From positions 1-42,271 of the forward strand of contig JABEVB010000011.1 in NCBI GenBank assembly GCA_013044165.1: DNA of 42,271 bases, in the 5' to 3' direction. The position numbers and the translations under genes were made by a program. Of the stretch, positions 26,399 to 35,163 are shown one piece after another (the stretch's first letter is position 1; each line of letters opens with the position of its first letter). Origin of the DNA: Phycisphaerales bacterium (GTDB lineage: Bacteria; Planctomycetota; Phycisphaerae; WQYP01). The notes beneath the pieces were generated by a model. The model was not told the DNA's origin and did not search any database. It saw only the letters and a list, made by a program, of their open reading frames with translations.

Positions 26399-29300
26399 TC
26401 ATCCGTCCGCGACGTCGCTCCATGCGTGCCTAATCTCCGAAAATTCCTCCGGATTTTCGCATTGCTGATGCCAGTCTCTGACGACTTGCGGTGAGTCTTG
26501 TCTCTTGGATTTGTAATATTTTTCTAAGGTCGCTGATAGAGTGGCCGCCGCACGGCGCACTTCTAATTTTTCATCAAAAGTTAAGTATGGATTGTCCTTT
26601 TCATACGCTGTTTCACCAAGCAGCCTCTCTAGCCGCCTTGCAGTCGCGTCTTTCAACTTTTCGGTAAAATCTCTTGGCTGCCTTTTCAGGATATGAACAA
26701 CGATCCCAATCGCAGTTGTGATGTTCCGGGCCGGGCACCAGCCGAGATGATCGCAAAGCATCCCTAACGGATCGTTTTCGTCGGGAACTGTCATAATATC
26801 AGTACGACCAAAAATCATTTTTCCGATCGCCCTGAGCCCGTCAGTTGTGATGCTACCTTTATTTGACGTTAGGGCGTCGTTGATCCCTTTACAAACAGCA
26901 GATTTCTCCTCGGGAAATATAGGAAGACACGCCGCCCGAGCCGCCAAGACCGACAGGCCGCGCTCCTTTGCTTCCGACAGAAGTTGGCTGAGATTCAATT
27001 TAATTGCCTTAGCAGGATTGACGTCGAGCTTTGGCCCCACAACCTCGGCCAGTAAATCGATCAACCGGGAGAACCTTAACCGGAACTCCTCTGATATTGA
27101 TAAGAAACCGCTGGCGGAGTCGCCCACTCCGTTAAGTCGTCCTTTGTCCGCGTTCCACCATTCGCTCAAACGTTGTAAAAAGCCGGTGGCATCCTTGGCC
27201 GTCCAAATGCCTTTTCCTTTGCGATTTGCGCCAATGATTTCGTAAACCAACGGGATATTTCCACCCGTCATGCCGATGCCCGCGTCCTGGTTATTTCCCT
27301 GAATTGGGAATTGTGTTTCTTGGACATAGTGCTTAAAAAGTTTAAGAGGATCCACGCGCCGAGGGTGTGGCAGGCTTAAGAAAACAAATTTGTAGAAGTC
27401 GGTGTCCATTGGCATCTTAAAACTATCTTTTTTGAGCCAAATGTTTTGCCCGAGATCCTCGCTTTGCTTGGCACTGAGCAAACCCAACCTGTGGAGCGTA
27501 ACCAGGGAAGAAATCGCCCAGCGTCGCCGTCCCGGCTCGTCCGACGCAGACTGGTTCAACAAATCGGCCACCGTGGCAGGTTGAATTTCTAAGGCTGGCG
27601 TGCGGCTGGGCTTTTGATGGAGGTCGAGGATCAGAAATGGGTTCGGAAGGTCCCGTTCGACGACAAAATTCACATCTGCGGGATAGGATATTTTTAGCAG
27701 GCTCGGGATGAGTTGGTACCGCTCCATTTTAGACATAGAGCTTAACAGGCGTTTGGTCAACTTCCCTAAATTGCGGTAGGCTGCTTTCTCTTGAGATGCA
27801 TAAACCCCTGCAACAGAATCAAGTATGCGTCCCTTCATCTGGAAAGTGCATTTGCAACACAATCTCGAAATAACTTCGGGTAGTGTTTGGGCGATCCGGA
27901 AGCTGAGATCGCCAGCGCGTATATTACCTCGGCATTTGTCGAGTGAATCAAGATAACCCTTGACAAGGGCGTCTGCCATTGGGGCGGTATGGCCGTACAG
28001 CGACTCACGGCTGAACACACTGTCAACGGCGTCAGCTTCGCCTGTTCTCACAAGCGTTGCAGTTGCCCAATAGAATGAGTAACGCGAGATGTGCCGCAGG
28101 CTAGCGACGGCGGTATCTGTTGCCAACGCATAATGGCCGATGCGAAATGGCAGACCAGCCTCTTCACAAAATCTGAGGAAAGTAACGGCCGCGAATATTT
28201 CCTGGTCAATGCTACTGTGGTGCAACGTTCGGCTGACGTGACCGATATCAAATTCGGGACGCTCGGTTACACCCGCTCTCCGGCAGGGCGAATTTTCCAG
28301 ACGCAGCTTGAACAACTCCAATTCATTCCACGGATCACACCGGAAGGCCTTAAGCTCGTTCCACCGGGCGTTTTGGTACATTAGTTCAGTCGTGCGCCGT
28401 TTGTTACGTATCCTCTCGAGTAGTAGATCCCAATCAACTTTCCGATCGCCTGAACGCTTATCAAGGAGGTCTTGCCAATCGTCGTCAAAGCAGTTGAATT
28501 GCTCCTGCCGCTTGATTATGTGGATGGTTTCAGGAGTCGGCTCCTGCCCTCTTGGGTGCCCAGCCCATTCGTTTTGGAGGTGATCCTGCATCTGTTGCCT
28601 CTCTTCGGCTGTCGCATCCGTAGGGGCGGCCCGACTGGTGGCATCTTTTACGTAACGCGAGATCATCATCTGGTATGCTTCATTCGAGAGCATTAGGTAA
28701 TTCGGTGGGGTTGCATATTCTGCATTTCGTTTGCGAGACTCCTTTAGGGAAAGCTGCATTTGATCGTCCACCTGGCTACGCGGGCTGATCTCGGCGAGTG
28801 CCGCTGCACGCTTGGCCATCCAATATGGCTGCGATCCTTTAACGTGCCAAGTGTCAAGACGTTGTTTGGTATTCGGCAAATTTAGAGTGAAAAGTTCAAA
28901 GAGAAAGCCTTCGTAACTCAGGAACTGCTTCTGCTCGTCTGAGAGGCGGCCAGTGAGGCTGTTGAGTTGGACTTCTGCGTCCCGCCATTTGCCAACATTC
29001 CCCTGTTCACGATAATACCTCAACATCGCAAGCTTGATTGCAATCCACGCTGGCTGGATATCATTCCATTGTGGCCTCCGGTGTTTGTTTTCCCCGCAGC
29101 CGACCCCTGAAAGTTTATTGGAAAGCTCCGTGCGGAGCTGCCAGTATTGTTTGAGAATCTTCTCATTAAACTCCGCAAACTCCTCGGGAATTGGCACCAG
29201 GCATCGCTCCAGCCGCCAGTTAAGCTCGAATGCGTATTCAATGTCCTGCCCATCTAATGTTGATGGCAGGGTGGGAAGGTAATACACCCACCACCGCGTA

Positions 29301-30319
29301 AATGCCCAGAGCGTCTCGCGGTTGGCATGCGGCAGGATAAGCCAGCCGGGGTAGCTTTGCCTCTGCCCCCGCCATTCTTCGGTAATTTTCCGAATCCCGT
29401 CGGCCGACGCCGGCTCGCGACCAGGGTGCATGGTTTTGGGCTGATAGGGCCAATCGAGGAGGTACGGCTTTTGTGACCGCAAATATTCAAAAAATTTCTG
29501 TAACGCTTTCTCATGGTCAGAACTGTCGCCCCCAATGCAGCAGGATAGGTCAACAACGACAATCCCGCGCTGCGCCAGCAGTTGTAGTCTGGCTGATGAG
29601 AGGTCAAAAACCCCGACTAAATATATTTTTTGCGTTCTATCTTTCCCGAGATTGTCGCGAATCCAGCCAGTCCATTGCAGGAAGTTTGGATCATCGCCGG
29701 AGAACCCTATCAGGCAGAACGTATTTTCCAAAAGCGACTGTTGGACGGTATTAACAAAAGGCGCGTAGTCATGCGGATAGCGCCGATAGTCCTCTTCAGT
29801 GATGATAAACGGTCGCTCAGAAGGGAAACTGCCGTGGAGCTTCATAATTCGAGGCCTGACGGCGTACGGTATATCCTCTTTGGTAACCACAGGCTCATAC
29901 CGCCGAGTGATGACTTTGGTGCTGGCCCGTTCCAGCAAGGTATCAAAGTTGGTGGTAAACACATCAACCCATGGCAATTCCAGCAGATCAACGTGAATCG
30001 AGGACGGCTCGACCGTTAAATCCGGGATATTGGCTCGCAGCAGACTCTCGAGCGCCGGCCGACCGATTGCAGCCTGTACATCTTCCGCGAGCCGCAATAA
30101 GTTCAGATATTTTAGTTTATTAGGATCAAGCTTCGTACCATGCGCTTTTGAATAGAACAGATCGCCCAATTGGTTCCAATCCGGGAAGTCCTCGCTCGCG
30201 TTCTTGCTAAAGCCAGCGCCAACCATGACGGCGGCACGCCCAGCCCATAGGCGGTCCGCGATTTCCTGCAGATAGGGTCGGATAGAATCTGGTACGTCGG
30301 TATCAAAGTCCTTACTCAT
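26399..30319 (-). CDS. Large SIR2-domain protein, probable Dsr1-like anti-phage NADase
   Basis: 1306 residues; AAAGGAG lies 4 bases before the ATG. The N-terminal SIR2-like NAD-binding domain (about 20-270) has VGAGFS at 33-38, TTNFD at 122-126 (N124), KLHGS at 160-164 (H162) and GFSGDDPNF at 205-213. N and H are 38 residues apart, the spacing I recall for the essential pair of the defence sirtuin DSR2. The remaining ~1000 residues are mostly helical, with no Walker A motif, so it is not an AVS/STAND or HerA-type protein. The domain plan and length fit single-gene Dsr1-type sirtuins (SIR2 plus DUF4020-like C-terminus), in which phage sensing triggers NAD+ depletion. No second component or immunity gene is adjacent. 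The assignment of the C-terminus is from memory of the family, not seen motifs. Confidence 0.8.
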   Translation of the reverse strand: MSKDFDTDVPDSIRPYLQEIADRLWAGRAAVMVGAGFSKNASEDFPDWNQLGDLFYSKAHGTKLDPNKLKYLNLLRLAEDVQAAIGRPALESLLRANIPDLTVEPSSIHVDLLELPWVDVFTTNFDTLLERASTKVITRRYEPVVTKEDIPYAVRPRIMKLHGSFPSERPFIITEEDYRRYPHDYAPFVNTVQQSLLENTFCLIGFSGDDPNFLQWTGWIRDNLGKDRTQKIYLVGVFDLSSARLQLLAQRGIVVVDLSCCIGGDSSDHEKALQKFFEYLRSQKPYLLDWPYQPKTMHPGREPASADGIRKITEEWRGQRQSYPGWLILPHANRETLWAFTRWWVYYLPTLPSTLDGQDIEYAFELNWRLERCLVPIPEEFAEFNEKILKQYWQLRTELSNKLSGVGCGENKHRRPQWNDIQPAWIAIKLAMLRYYREQGNVGKWRDAEVQLNSLTGRLSDEQKQFLSYEGFLFELFTLNLPNTKQRLDTWHVKGSQPYWMAKRAAALAEISPRSQVDDQMQLSLKESRKRNAEYATPPNYLMLSNEAYQMMISRYVKDATSRAAPTDATAEERQQMQDHLQNEWAGHPRGQEPTPETIHIIKRQEQFNCFDDDWQDLLDKRSGDRKVDWDLLLERIRNKRRTTELMYQNARWNELKAFRCDPWNELELFKLRLENSPCRRAGVTERPEFDIGHVSRTLHHSSIDQEIFAAVTFLRFCEEAGLPFRIGHYALATDTAVASLRHISRYSFYWATATLVRTGEADAVDSVFSRESLYGHTAPMADALVKGYLDSLDKCRGNIRAGDLSFRIAQTLPEVISRLCCKCTFQMKGRILDSVAGVYASQEKAAYRNLGKLTKRLLSSMSKMERYQLIPSLLKISYPADVNFVVERDLPNPFLILDLHQKPSRTPALEIQPATVADLLNQSASDEPGRRRWAISSLVTLHRLGLLSAKQSEDLGQNIWLKKDSFKMPMDTDFYKFVFLSLPHPRRVDPLKLFKHYVQETQFPIQGNNQDAGIGMTGGNIPLVYEIIGANRKGKGIWTAKDATGFLQRLSEWWNADKGRLNGVGDSASGFLSISEEFRLRFSRLIDLLAEVVGPKLDVNPAKAIKLNLSQLLSEAKERGLSVLAARAACLPIFPEEKSAVCKGINDALTSNKGSITTDGLRAIGKMIFGRTDIMTVPDENDPLGMLCDHLGWCPARNITTAIGIVVHILKRQPRDFTEKLKDATARRLERLLGETAYEKDNPYLTFDEKLEVRRAAATLSATLEKYYKSKRQDSPQVVRDWHQQCENPEEFSEIRHAWSDVADG

Positions 30320-31078
30320 ACTGCTCCTTTAGGGCCTGTGGGAGGTTGTTGGTGGCGGGATGCGGAGGCGTGGCAGGGGCGCCGGAATGCCAATGTCTCC
30401 GAGCCCCGGGAGAGCCAGGTTGGCTGGCCCCCTGCTACGCTGAGGTTGGCAGGCGTGCCCGCGCCGCAAAGCTGAGGGCGGGTCACAATGCCGGTCTGGG
30501 AATTTGTACTTGCGAGCATAGACAGATATCCGCATGCTATGAGTATAGAAGAAGCAATCGGCAGCCTCCTGTTGGAAACGCGACATTTGAACACATCGTC
30601 AAGCGAAGGAGCGGGTCGGAAGGTCTTGAGGCACCGGCCAGCCATGCCTTCATCGCCCAAGCATAATATCAGTGAATTTCTCGCTGCACCAAAAACAATA
30701 TTAAAATATAGCAGCTTCCTGCAGGATGGGCAATAATTTTTAGCGACAATTGTAAATCTGTTACGGGCCTGCGATGGGTTCTCCTCGCTGAGCCTAAATC
30801 AGAATGCATTGCCTTGGCGATGGCTCGCCTCAGCCTGAAAGGCTGGCTTTAAGAAAGCCTCAGCCGCGCCGGGACTAGCACAGGCTCGTGCGAAATTGAG
30901 GAACTTCTAGCTCGTATGAAAATTTGACATTTTGGAGAAAATCAAAGCGTAAGGCGGTAGTAGGGGCTGCGCCGCCAACCTCCAGCACCTATTGTCACGT
31001 CGACTGCAATTGGAGCATGCGAGTGAAGAACGGGATTCGCTGGCTAACGGAGGCTTAGGCTTTGTGGACTAGGCGGGC
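30320..31078. other. Intergenic region (759 bases) between the SIR2 and methyltransferase genes
   Basis: The longest gap in the window, and it must contain the SIR2 gene's promoter. Two adjacent hairpins sharing two bases are seen: CAGCC-TGAAA-GGCTG (30831-30845) and GGCTTT-AAG-AAAGCC (30845-30859). An open frame of 82 codons at 30488-30736 (+) starts with plausible residues (MPVWEFVLASIDRYPHAMSI) but has only a poor GGCGGG upstream and degenerates later. It could be a decayed gene start. No mobile-element gene or tRNA was found. Confidence 0.4.
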
Positions 31079-31927
31079 TTACGTCCGCGCGCCAGGAGAT
31101 TTCTGCAGGCGGTGGCGGGCAATGGCTACGGCGTGGCGGTTTTGGTCGCAACCGAGGAACGGTCGCTTGAGCATGGCAGCGGCCATCAGCGTTGTGCCCG
31201 AGCCGCAGAAAAGGTCGCCGACCGTACCACCTGGCGGACAAAGGGCCGTGATGAGCGTTTCTAAAAGGGCCAAAGGCTTTTGCGTGGGGTAGCCGGTGCG
31301 TTCGCGGGCCATAGGGTTGAGCGCGGGGATAAGCAGCACATCGTCCGGGTTTTTGTGGGTATTGGCAGCGCTGATGCGTGCGCCCTTTGGGTTGCGGGCG
31401 CGGTGCAGGGCCTTGGGTGTTCGCGGGATGGCGATGGCTTTGCCGTTAAAGTAGTGTTGGCCGCTTCGCGCATAGAGCAAAATGGTGTCGTGCTTACGCG
31501 AAAACCGCAGCGGACTTGCACCGCCGGTTTGATAATACCAGATGATTTCGTTGATGAACTTGTCAAAGCCAAACACTTCATCGAGCATGACTTTGGCATA
31601 ATGCACGCTGCGCCAGTCTAAATGAAGCAGCAATACGCCGTCGGCCTTAAGCACCCGATGAGATTCAACTGCAGCCTGTTTAACCATGGCGAGGTATTGC
31701 GCCAAGCCGCCGGGCCAACGGTCATCAAAGCCAGTGCCGATGGCGGGAGTTTCGCGGCGGGGCGCGATGTTGAATCGGCGGTTGGTAAAGTAGGGTGGGT
31801 CCAGATAAATAAAGTCGAAGGTTGCTGCGGGCAGCCTTTGCGCAAAATCGGCACAATCGGCACAGTGAACGGTATTCCATGCTGGCGGCGCAGGGGCATG
31901 CAGCGGCAGGCGTGGAAGTTTTGGCAT
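31079..31927 (-). CDS. Solitary beta-class DNA adenine/cytosine-N4 methyltransferase
   Basis: A 282-residue SAM-dependent enzyme that methylates the exocyclic amino group of adenine or cytosine in DNA. Catalytic motif IV, DPPY, is at 43-46 and SAM-binding motif I, DLFCGSGTT, is at 238-246, with YPTQKP (213-218) just before it. The order IV then I defines the beta class. IIWYYQTGG (128-136) is also typical. The size suggests little or no target-recognition insertion. No restriction endonuclease gene is adjacent, so it is an orphan or a remnant of a system. It starts 46 bases after the DAHP synthase gene ends, same strand, so it may be co-transcribed with it. The target sequence cannot be read. 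Confidence 0.92.
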   Translation of the reverse strand: MPKLPRLPLHAPAPPAWNTVHCADCADFAQRLPAATFDFIYLDPPYFTNRRFNIAPRRETPAIGTGFDDRWPGGLAQYLAMVKQAAVESHRVLKADGVLLLHLDWRSVHYAKVMLDEVFGFDKFINEIIWYYQTGGASPLRFSRKHDTILLYARSGQHYFNGKAIAIPRTPKALHRARNPKGARISAANTHKNPDDVLLIPALNPMARERTGYPTQKPLALLETLITALCPPGGTVGDLFCGSGTTLMAAAMLKRPFLGCDQNRHAVAIARHRLQKSPGART

Positions 31928-31973
31928 ATACGTATTCCGATGCTGGCTCTTGAGGCGCGATACGCGGGGGGCG

Positions 31974-32996
31974 TTAAATATCGCGATCTATGGCGGCGGC
32001 AATTCGCTTGAGCGACGCCATCGTGGCTTTGAGCGACTGTGGCGTCACAGACTGTGCACCATCCGTGAGCGCGTGCTCCGGGTCGTTATGCACTTCAACA
32101 ATCAGGCCGTCGGCTCCGCAGGCGACCGCCGCTTTGCACATGTCGGGCACCAGGTGTGCATGGCCAGTCCCCTGGGAGGGATCTACCACAATGGGCAAAT
32201 GGCTGATGCGATGTACCTCAGGGACGATCGCCAGCGGCAGGGTGTTGCGGCAGTATTTTTCAAAGGTGCGAATGCCGCGCTCGCAAAGCATCACATTGCT
32301 GTTGCCACGCGACATGATGTATTCGGCTGCCAGCAAAAATTCTTCGAGCGTGGCGCTTAGGCCGCGCTTAAGCAGCACGGGCTTTTTTTGTTCGCCGACG
32401 GCCCATAGGAGGTTGTAGTTTTGCATGTTGCGAGCGCCCACCTGCAGCACGTCGGCGTATTGGCATACGAGAGGCACTTGCTCGATGGACATAACCTCTG
32501 TAACGACGGCGAGGCCGGTTTTTTCGCGGGCCTGAGCCAGTATTTGCAAACCCTTTTCGCCGAGCCCCTGAAAGGCGTAGGGGCTTGTGCGGGGCTTGAA
32601 GGCACCGCCGCGAAGGCCGGTGGCTCCGGCTTCTTTGACGGCATGGGCAATTTCGAGGAGTTGGGAGCGGTCTTCGACCGAACAGGGGCCGGCTATAAGC
32701 GCTACCTTTTTGCCACCGACCGAGCCGCCCAGCGAACCACCGAGTGCCACGACCGTTCGCTCTTTTTTTACCTCGCGGGAGGCCATTTTGTAGGGGGCCA
32801 GCACAGGCATTACTTTTTCGACGCCCGGGGCGTTTTCAAGTTTGTCCTTGTCTTTTGCGCGATCGTCGCCGAGGGCGGCCACCACGGTGCGTTCGGTGCC
32901 GACAATAATATGTTCGCGCAGGCCCATTTCTCGCAGGAGGCTAACAACGTGGTTAACCTGCGATTCAGTTGCGCCCATTTCCATTACGATGATCAT
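31974..32996 (-). CDS. aroF: 3-deoxy-7-phosphoheptulonate (DAHP) synthase
   Basis: First enzyme of the shikimate pathway: joins phosphoenolpyruvate and erythrose 4-phosphate. 340 residues. An N-terminal ferredoxin-like domain (about 1-70) resembles the feedback-regulatory domain of Thermotoga-type enzymes. The catalytic barrel begins with [12 protein letters not shown] (98-109), then [15 protein letters not shown] (130-144), [33 protein letters not shown] and VDPSQGTGH. These are the metal and PEP ligands of the AroA-I-beta (KDO8P-synthase-like) class. AAGGAG lies just before the ATG. aroA is 2 kb away on the other strand. The symbol aroF is used for the reaction, not for E. coli orthology. 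Confidence 0.95.
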   Translation of the reverse strand: MIIVMEMGATESQVNHVVSLLREMGLREHIIVGTERTVVAALGDDRAKDKDKLENAPGVEKVMPVLAPYKMASREVKKERTVVALGGSLGGSVGGKKVALIAGPCSVEDRSQLLEIAHAVKEAGATGLRGGAFKPRTSPYAFQGLGEKGLQILAQAREKTGLAVVTEVMSIEQVPLVCQYADVLQVGARNMQNYNLLWAVGEQKKPVLLKRGLSATLEEFLLAAEYIMSRGNSNVMLCERGIRTFEKYCRNTLPLAIVPEVHRISHLPIVVDPSQGTGHAHLVPDMCKAAVACGADGLIVEVHNDPEHALTDGAQSVTPQSLKATMASLKRIAAAIDRDI

Positions 32997-33037
32997 AGGT
33001 TTTCTCCTTGCTGGGTTTTACGGATGGTTCGAACATT

Positions 33038-33178
33038 TCAGCGGCTGAGCCAAAGTCGCTCCTGGGCGAATGGCTCGACCATAACGTTGAGCCGTCGCTC
33101 GATGTCTTGAGCTAGCTGCTGCGCACAGTGCGCGAGCTTGCTGCTGACGTCAATTTGGCGATGTATATGGCTGAACAT
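33038..33178 (-). CDS. Candidate small ORF (46 aa) in the DAHP synthase leader
   Basis: ATG at 33178 is preceded by TTGGGAG 6 bases upstream, a good ribosome-binding site. The frame reads [18 protein letters not shown], continues through [11 protein letters not shown] and ends RLWLSR with TGA at 33038. It ends 41 bases before the DAHP synthase start, same strand, so it would lie in its mRNA. It is amphipathic-helical in look and not rich in Phe, Tyr or Trp, so it does not resemble an aromatic-attenuation leader peptide. It could be a small protein or a translational coupling ORF. No family recognised. Confidence 0.45.
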   Translation of the reverse strand: MFSHIHRQIDVSSKLAHCAQQLAQDIERRLNVMVEPFAQERLWLSR

Positions 33179-33591
33179 AACAGGCTCCCAAGTCAGGGTC
33201 TCTTGTGCGAGCGGGGGTCGGCCCGGCTTTCGCTGTCAACAAAATAAGCCCGCCTTACAGGGCGGGCTTTTGATTGCAATTCAAGCTTATTCGAATCAAT
33301 CAACCCCGCCACGTCGGGCCGGCAAAACGGCAAGTAAACCAGAAGCGATAAAATCGCTCAGTAACACCGCTGGTTAATTCAGTCGAAACGGTATCCATAT
33401 GCCTATGAATATCCCCGAATCTGCAAGCAATGTCAAACAGGTGCATTTTTCATAGAGCGATGGCCTTGGGGACGCGCGTTCGGCTGCAACGCGTTTGACG
33501 GCTCGATCATGGTGGGACATTATTTATGGGGCGTACCCTGCGGGTGCGGGGTTTTGGCCTGCATCTCGGGCCACGCTGTTGGAGGTATGCC
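33179..33591. other. Intergenic region (413 bases) with an orphan terminator
   Basis: It lies between the leftward small ORF and aroF, and the rightward YbjQ-family gene, and should contain both promoters. The only strong element is the hairpin listed separately at 33246-33271. A TTGACA on the minus strand (33234-33239) has no partner -10 at the right distance. The right end holds GGAGG before the YbjQ-family start. Confidence 0.4.
33246..33271. terminator. Bidirectional intrinsic terminator hairpin
   Basis: A perfect 9-bp stem AAGCCCGCC (33246-33254) / GGCGGGCTT (33261-33269) with loop TTACAG is followed by TT (TTTT counting the end of the stem) on the plus strand and by ATTTT on the minus strand. 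It sits between divergent genes, where no coding transcript ends. It may end a short non-coding RNA or act as an attenuator for either flanking leader. Confidence 0.75.
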
Positions 33592-33930
33592 ATGTTTGTC
33601 ACAACAACCGTTGAGATCGCGGGCTATCGTATTGTTGAATACAAGGGCATTGTACGGGGCATTATTGTTCGCACCCCGACCATTGGGCAGGGTTTTTTAG
33701 GCGGTTTGCAGAGCCTTGGCGGCGGACGCATCAGTGCCTATACCAAAATGTGTGAGCAGGCAAGGCAGGATGCGTATGAGCTTATGGTTGAGCATGCTGA
33801 GCAGGTTGGCGCCAACGCCGTGATTGGCATGCGTTACGATGCGGCGGAAGTTATGGCCCAGCCGGCCGCCTCCGAGGTGCTGTGTTATGGTACTGCCGTG
33901 GTGGTCGAACCAGTGGCCGCCCAATCTTGA
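33592..33930 (+). CDS. YbjQ family (UPF0145) protein
   Basis: A 112-residue protein with the family's start, VTTTVEIAGYRIVEYKGIVRGIIVR (long block at about residues 3-27), then GARQDAYE-like helix (QARQDAYELMVEHAEQVGANAVIGMRYD) and a C-terminal strand VLCYGTAVVVE. These match YbjQ, a small homopentameric fold with a proposed heavy-metal or ligand-binding role, never firmly proven. GGAGG lies 5 bases before ATG 33592; a longer frame from 33526 lacks it. Isolated gene, 133 bases before an exported HEAT protein. Confidence 0.93.
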   Translation: MFVTTTVEIAGYRIVEYKGIVRGIIVRTPTIGQGFLGGLQSLGGGRISAYTKMCEQARQDAYELMVEHAEQVGANAVIGMRYDAAEVMAQPAASEVLCYGTAVVVEPVAAQS

Positions 33931-34062
33931 CAGCACCTTGGGGCAGTGTTACGGTGCGCTTATGCAGGCGCTGCGGACGGTAACGTTATGCCAAAGCTGT
34001 GGTCTGAGGATGCTTTTGGACGCGATATGCGCGTGGCGGTGGTTTTACCAGCGGAGAACCCA

Positions 34063-35091
34063 ATGCGAACGTGGCGACTAGGACTGGTTGCGGTGGTAAC
34101 GGGTGTTATGGTCGGCTCGCTGATGGCGCAGCCTCCCCTTCCAGACCCTTCGATTTCCAGCCTGTCAGATTCGGACACTTCGGCGATAAAAGCATTCGTA
34201 ACATACTATGCCAATGCCATGGCCGCCGCCAAGGGCTCATCGGACATGGTTCAGGATCGCACGGCGGTGCTCAAGCCCGTGCACGACACCTCGCACCCGG
34301 CTTCGGCGATATTTATGGATGCCTATGGCAATGCGATCAATCAGACGTTTAGCCCTCTGTTAGGCCATTCGGCAACAGCCCTTAACGCCATTATCACCAT
34401 CGCGCAAGTGAATGACATGAGTACACAGCCGGCCTTGGAGCAGGCCCTGACAAGTACCAATGCTTCTGTGCGGTATTGGGCGGCCAAAGGTCTGGGGAAC
34501 ATTCTGGGACAGCTATCGGCATTGCCGCCCGCTTACAGGCAAGCAATTCACCGTCTGGAAGCGGCCTTGGCGATCGAAAAAGATCCAGTCGTGAAGATGG
34601 GTATTGCCGATGCGTTGTCGCAGGCGTCGGCCCCTACGGCGAAGTCGGCGGCGCTGGTGGTGACTGCGTTGGGAGCCTTTGCAAGCAACTATGCACTTGT
34701 GCCGCCTAATAACTTACCGGTTTGCGTGGGTACGATTCATGCGCTTGAGGCCATGTTGAGCAAAGGGGCCGTGTTGGAACCTGCCGTGCAGGAGCATGCG
34801 ATGCAGTCCTTGGCTCGCATTATGAGCTTTACGGCGCAGTACTATCAGGCGGGGCTTTTGAACCGCACGCAAGCATTGGTTGCAGTGGATGCGCTTAGGG
34901 CCTGTGGTGACGCGATGGACGCAATATCGCACAGCCAGAAGTTTTCACTGACAACACTTGATGCTCAAACGGACAAAAGCCAGGTATTGCTTACCGTTAA
35001 TGGCTTAACCGGCGATACGCAGGAAAAAGGGCTGCTTCAGGAATTGTATCCGAAGGTGGCAGCGCCGGTCCGCATATCGGGCAAGCCCTGA
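34063..35091 (+). CDS. Exported protein with HEAT-like repeats
   Basis: A 342-residue protein with signal peptide (MRTWRLGLVAVVTGVMVGSL, cleavage near AQP). GGAG lies 8 bases before ATG 34063; the frame is open from 33946. Two helical repeats are visible: NASVRYWAAKGLGNILGQL and DPVVKMGIADALSQAS, the D/N-x-x-V-R/K...A...L pattern of HEAT repeats. The rest is also helical. Such repeats bind other proteins. No catalytic motif. Probably periplasmic. Function unknown. It is 72 bases before aroA but likely not functionally linked to it. Confidence 0.78.
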   Translation: MRTWRLGLVAVVTGVMVGSLMAQPPLPDPSISSLSDSDTSAIKAFVTYYANAMAAAKGSSDMVQDRTAVLKPVHDTSHPASAIFMDAYGNAINQTFSPLLGHSATALNAIITIAQVNDMSTQPALEQALTSTNASVRYWAAKGLGNILGQLSALPPAYRQAIHRLEAALAIEKDPVVKMGIADALSQASAPTAKSAALVVTALGAFASNYALVPPNNLPVCVGTIHALEAMLSKGAVLEPAVQEHAMQSLARIMSFTAQYYQAGLLNRTQALVAVDALRACGDAMDAISHSQKFSLTTLDAQTDKSQVLLTVNGLTGDTQEKGLLQELYPKVAAPVRISGKP

Positions 35092-35163
35092 TGCATGCCT
35101 GAGGTGATCGTCCGCGGGCGTGCAAAGTGCGGATGGGTTGTCTTCATTCTGACGTGAGGAATC

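Noticed and set aside
30488-30736. 82-codon plus-strand frame between the SIR2 and methyltransferase genes.
   Set aside because: Weak ribosome-binding site and no recognisable domain. Kept only as a possible decayed gene.
26399-31927. Transposon or integrated element carrying the SIR2 and methyltransferase genes.
   Set aside because: No integrase, transposase, tRNA target or flanking direct repeats found. Base composition of the few lines I counted overlaps that of the core genes.
33027-33035. GGTTCGAAC resembling a tRNA T-loop.
   Set aside because: No acceptor, D or anticodon arm around it.
33234-33239. TTGACA on the minus strand as the aroF promoter -35.
   Set aside because: No -10-like hexamer lies 16-18 bases downstream; the sequence there is CCCCGC.
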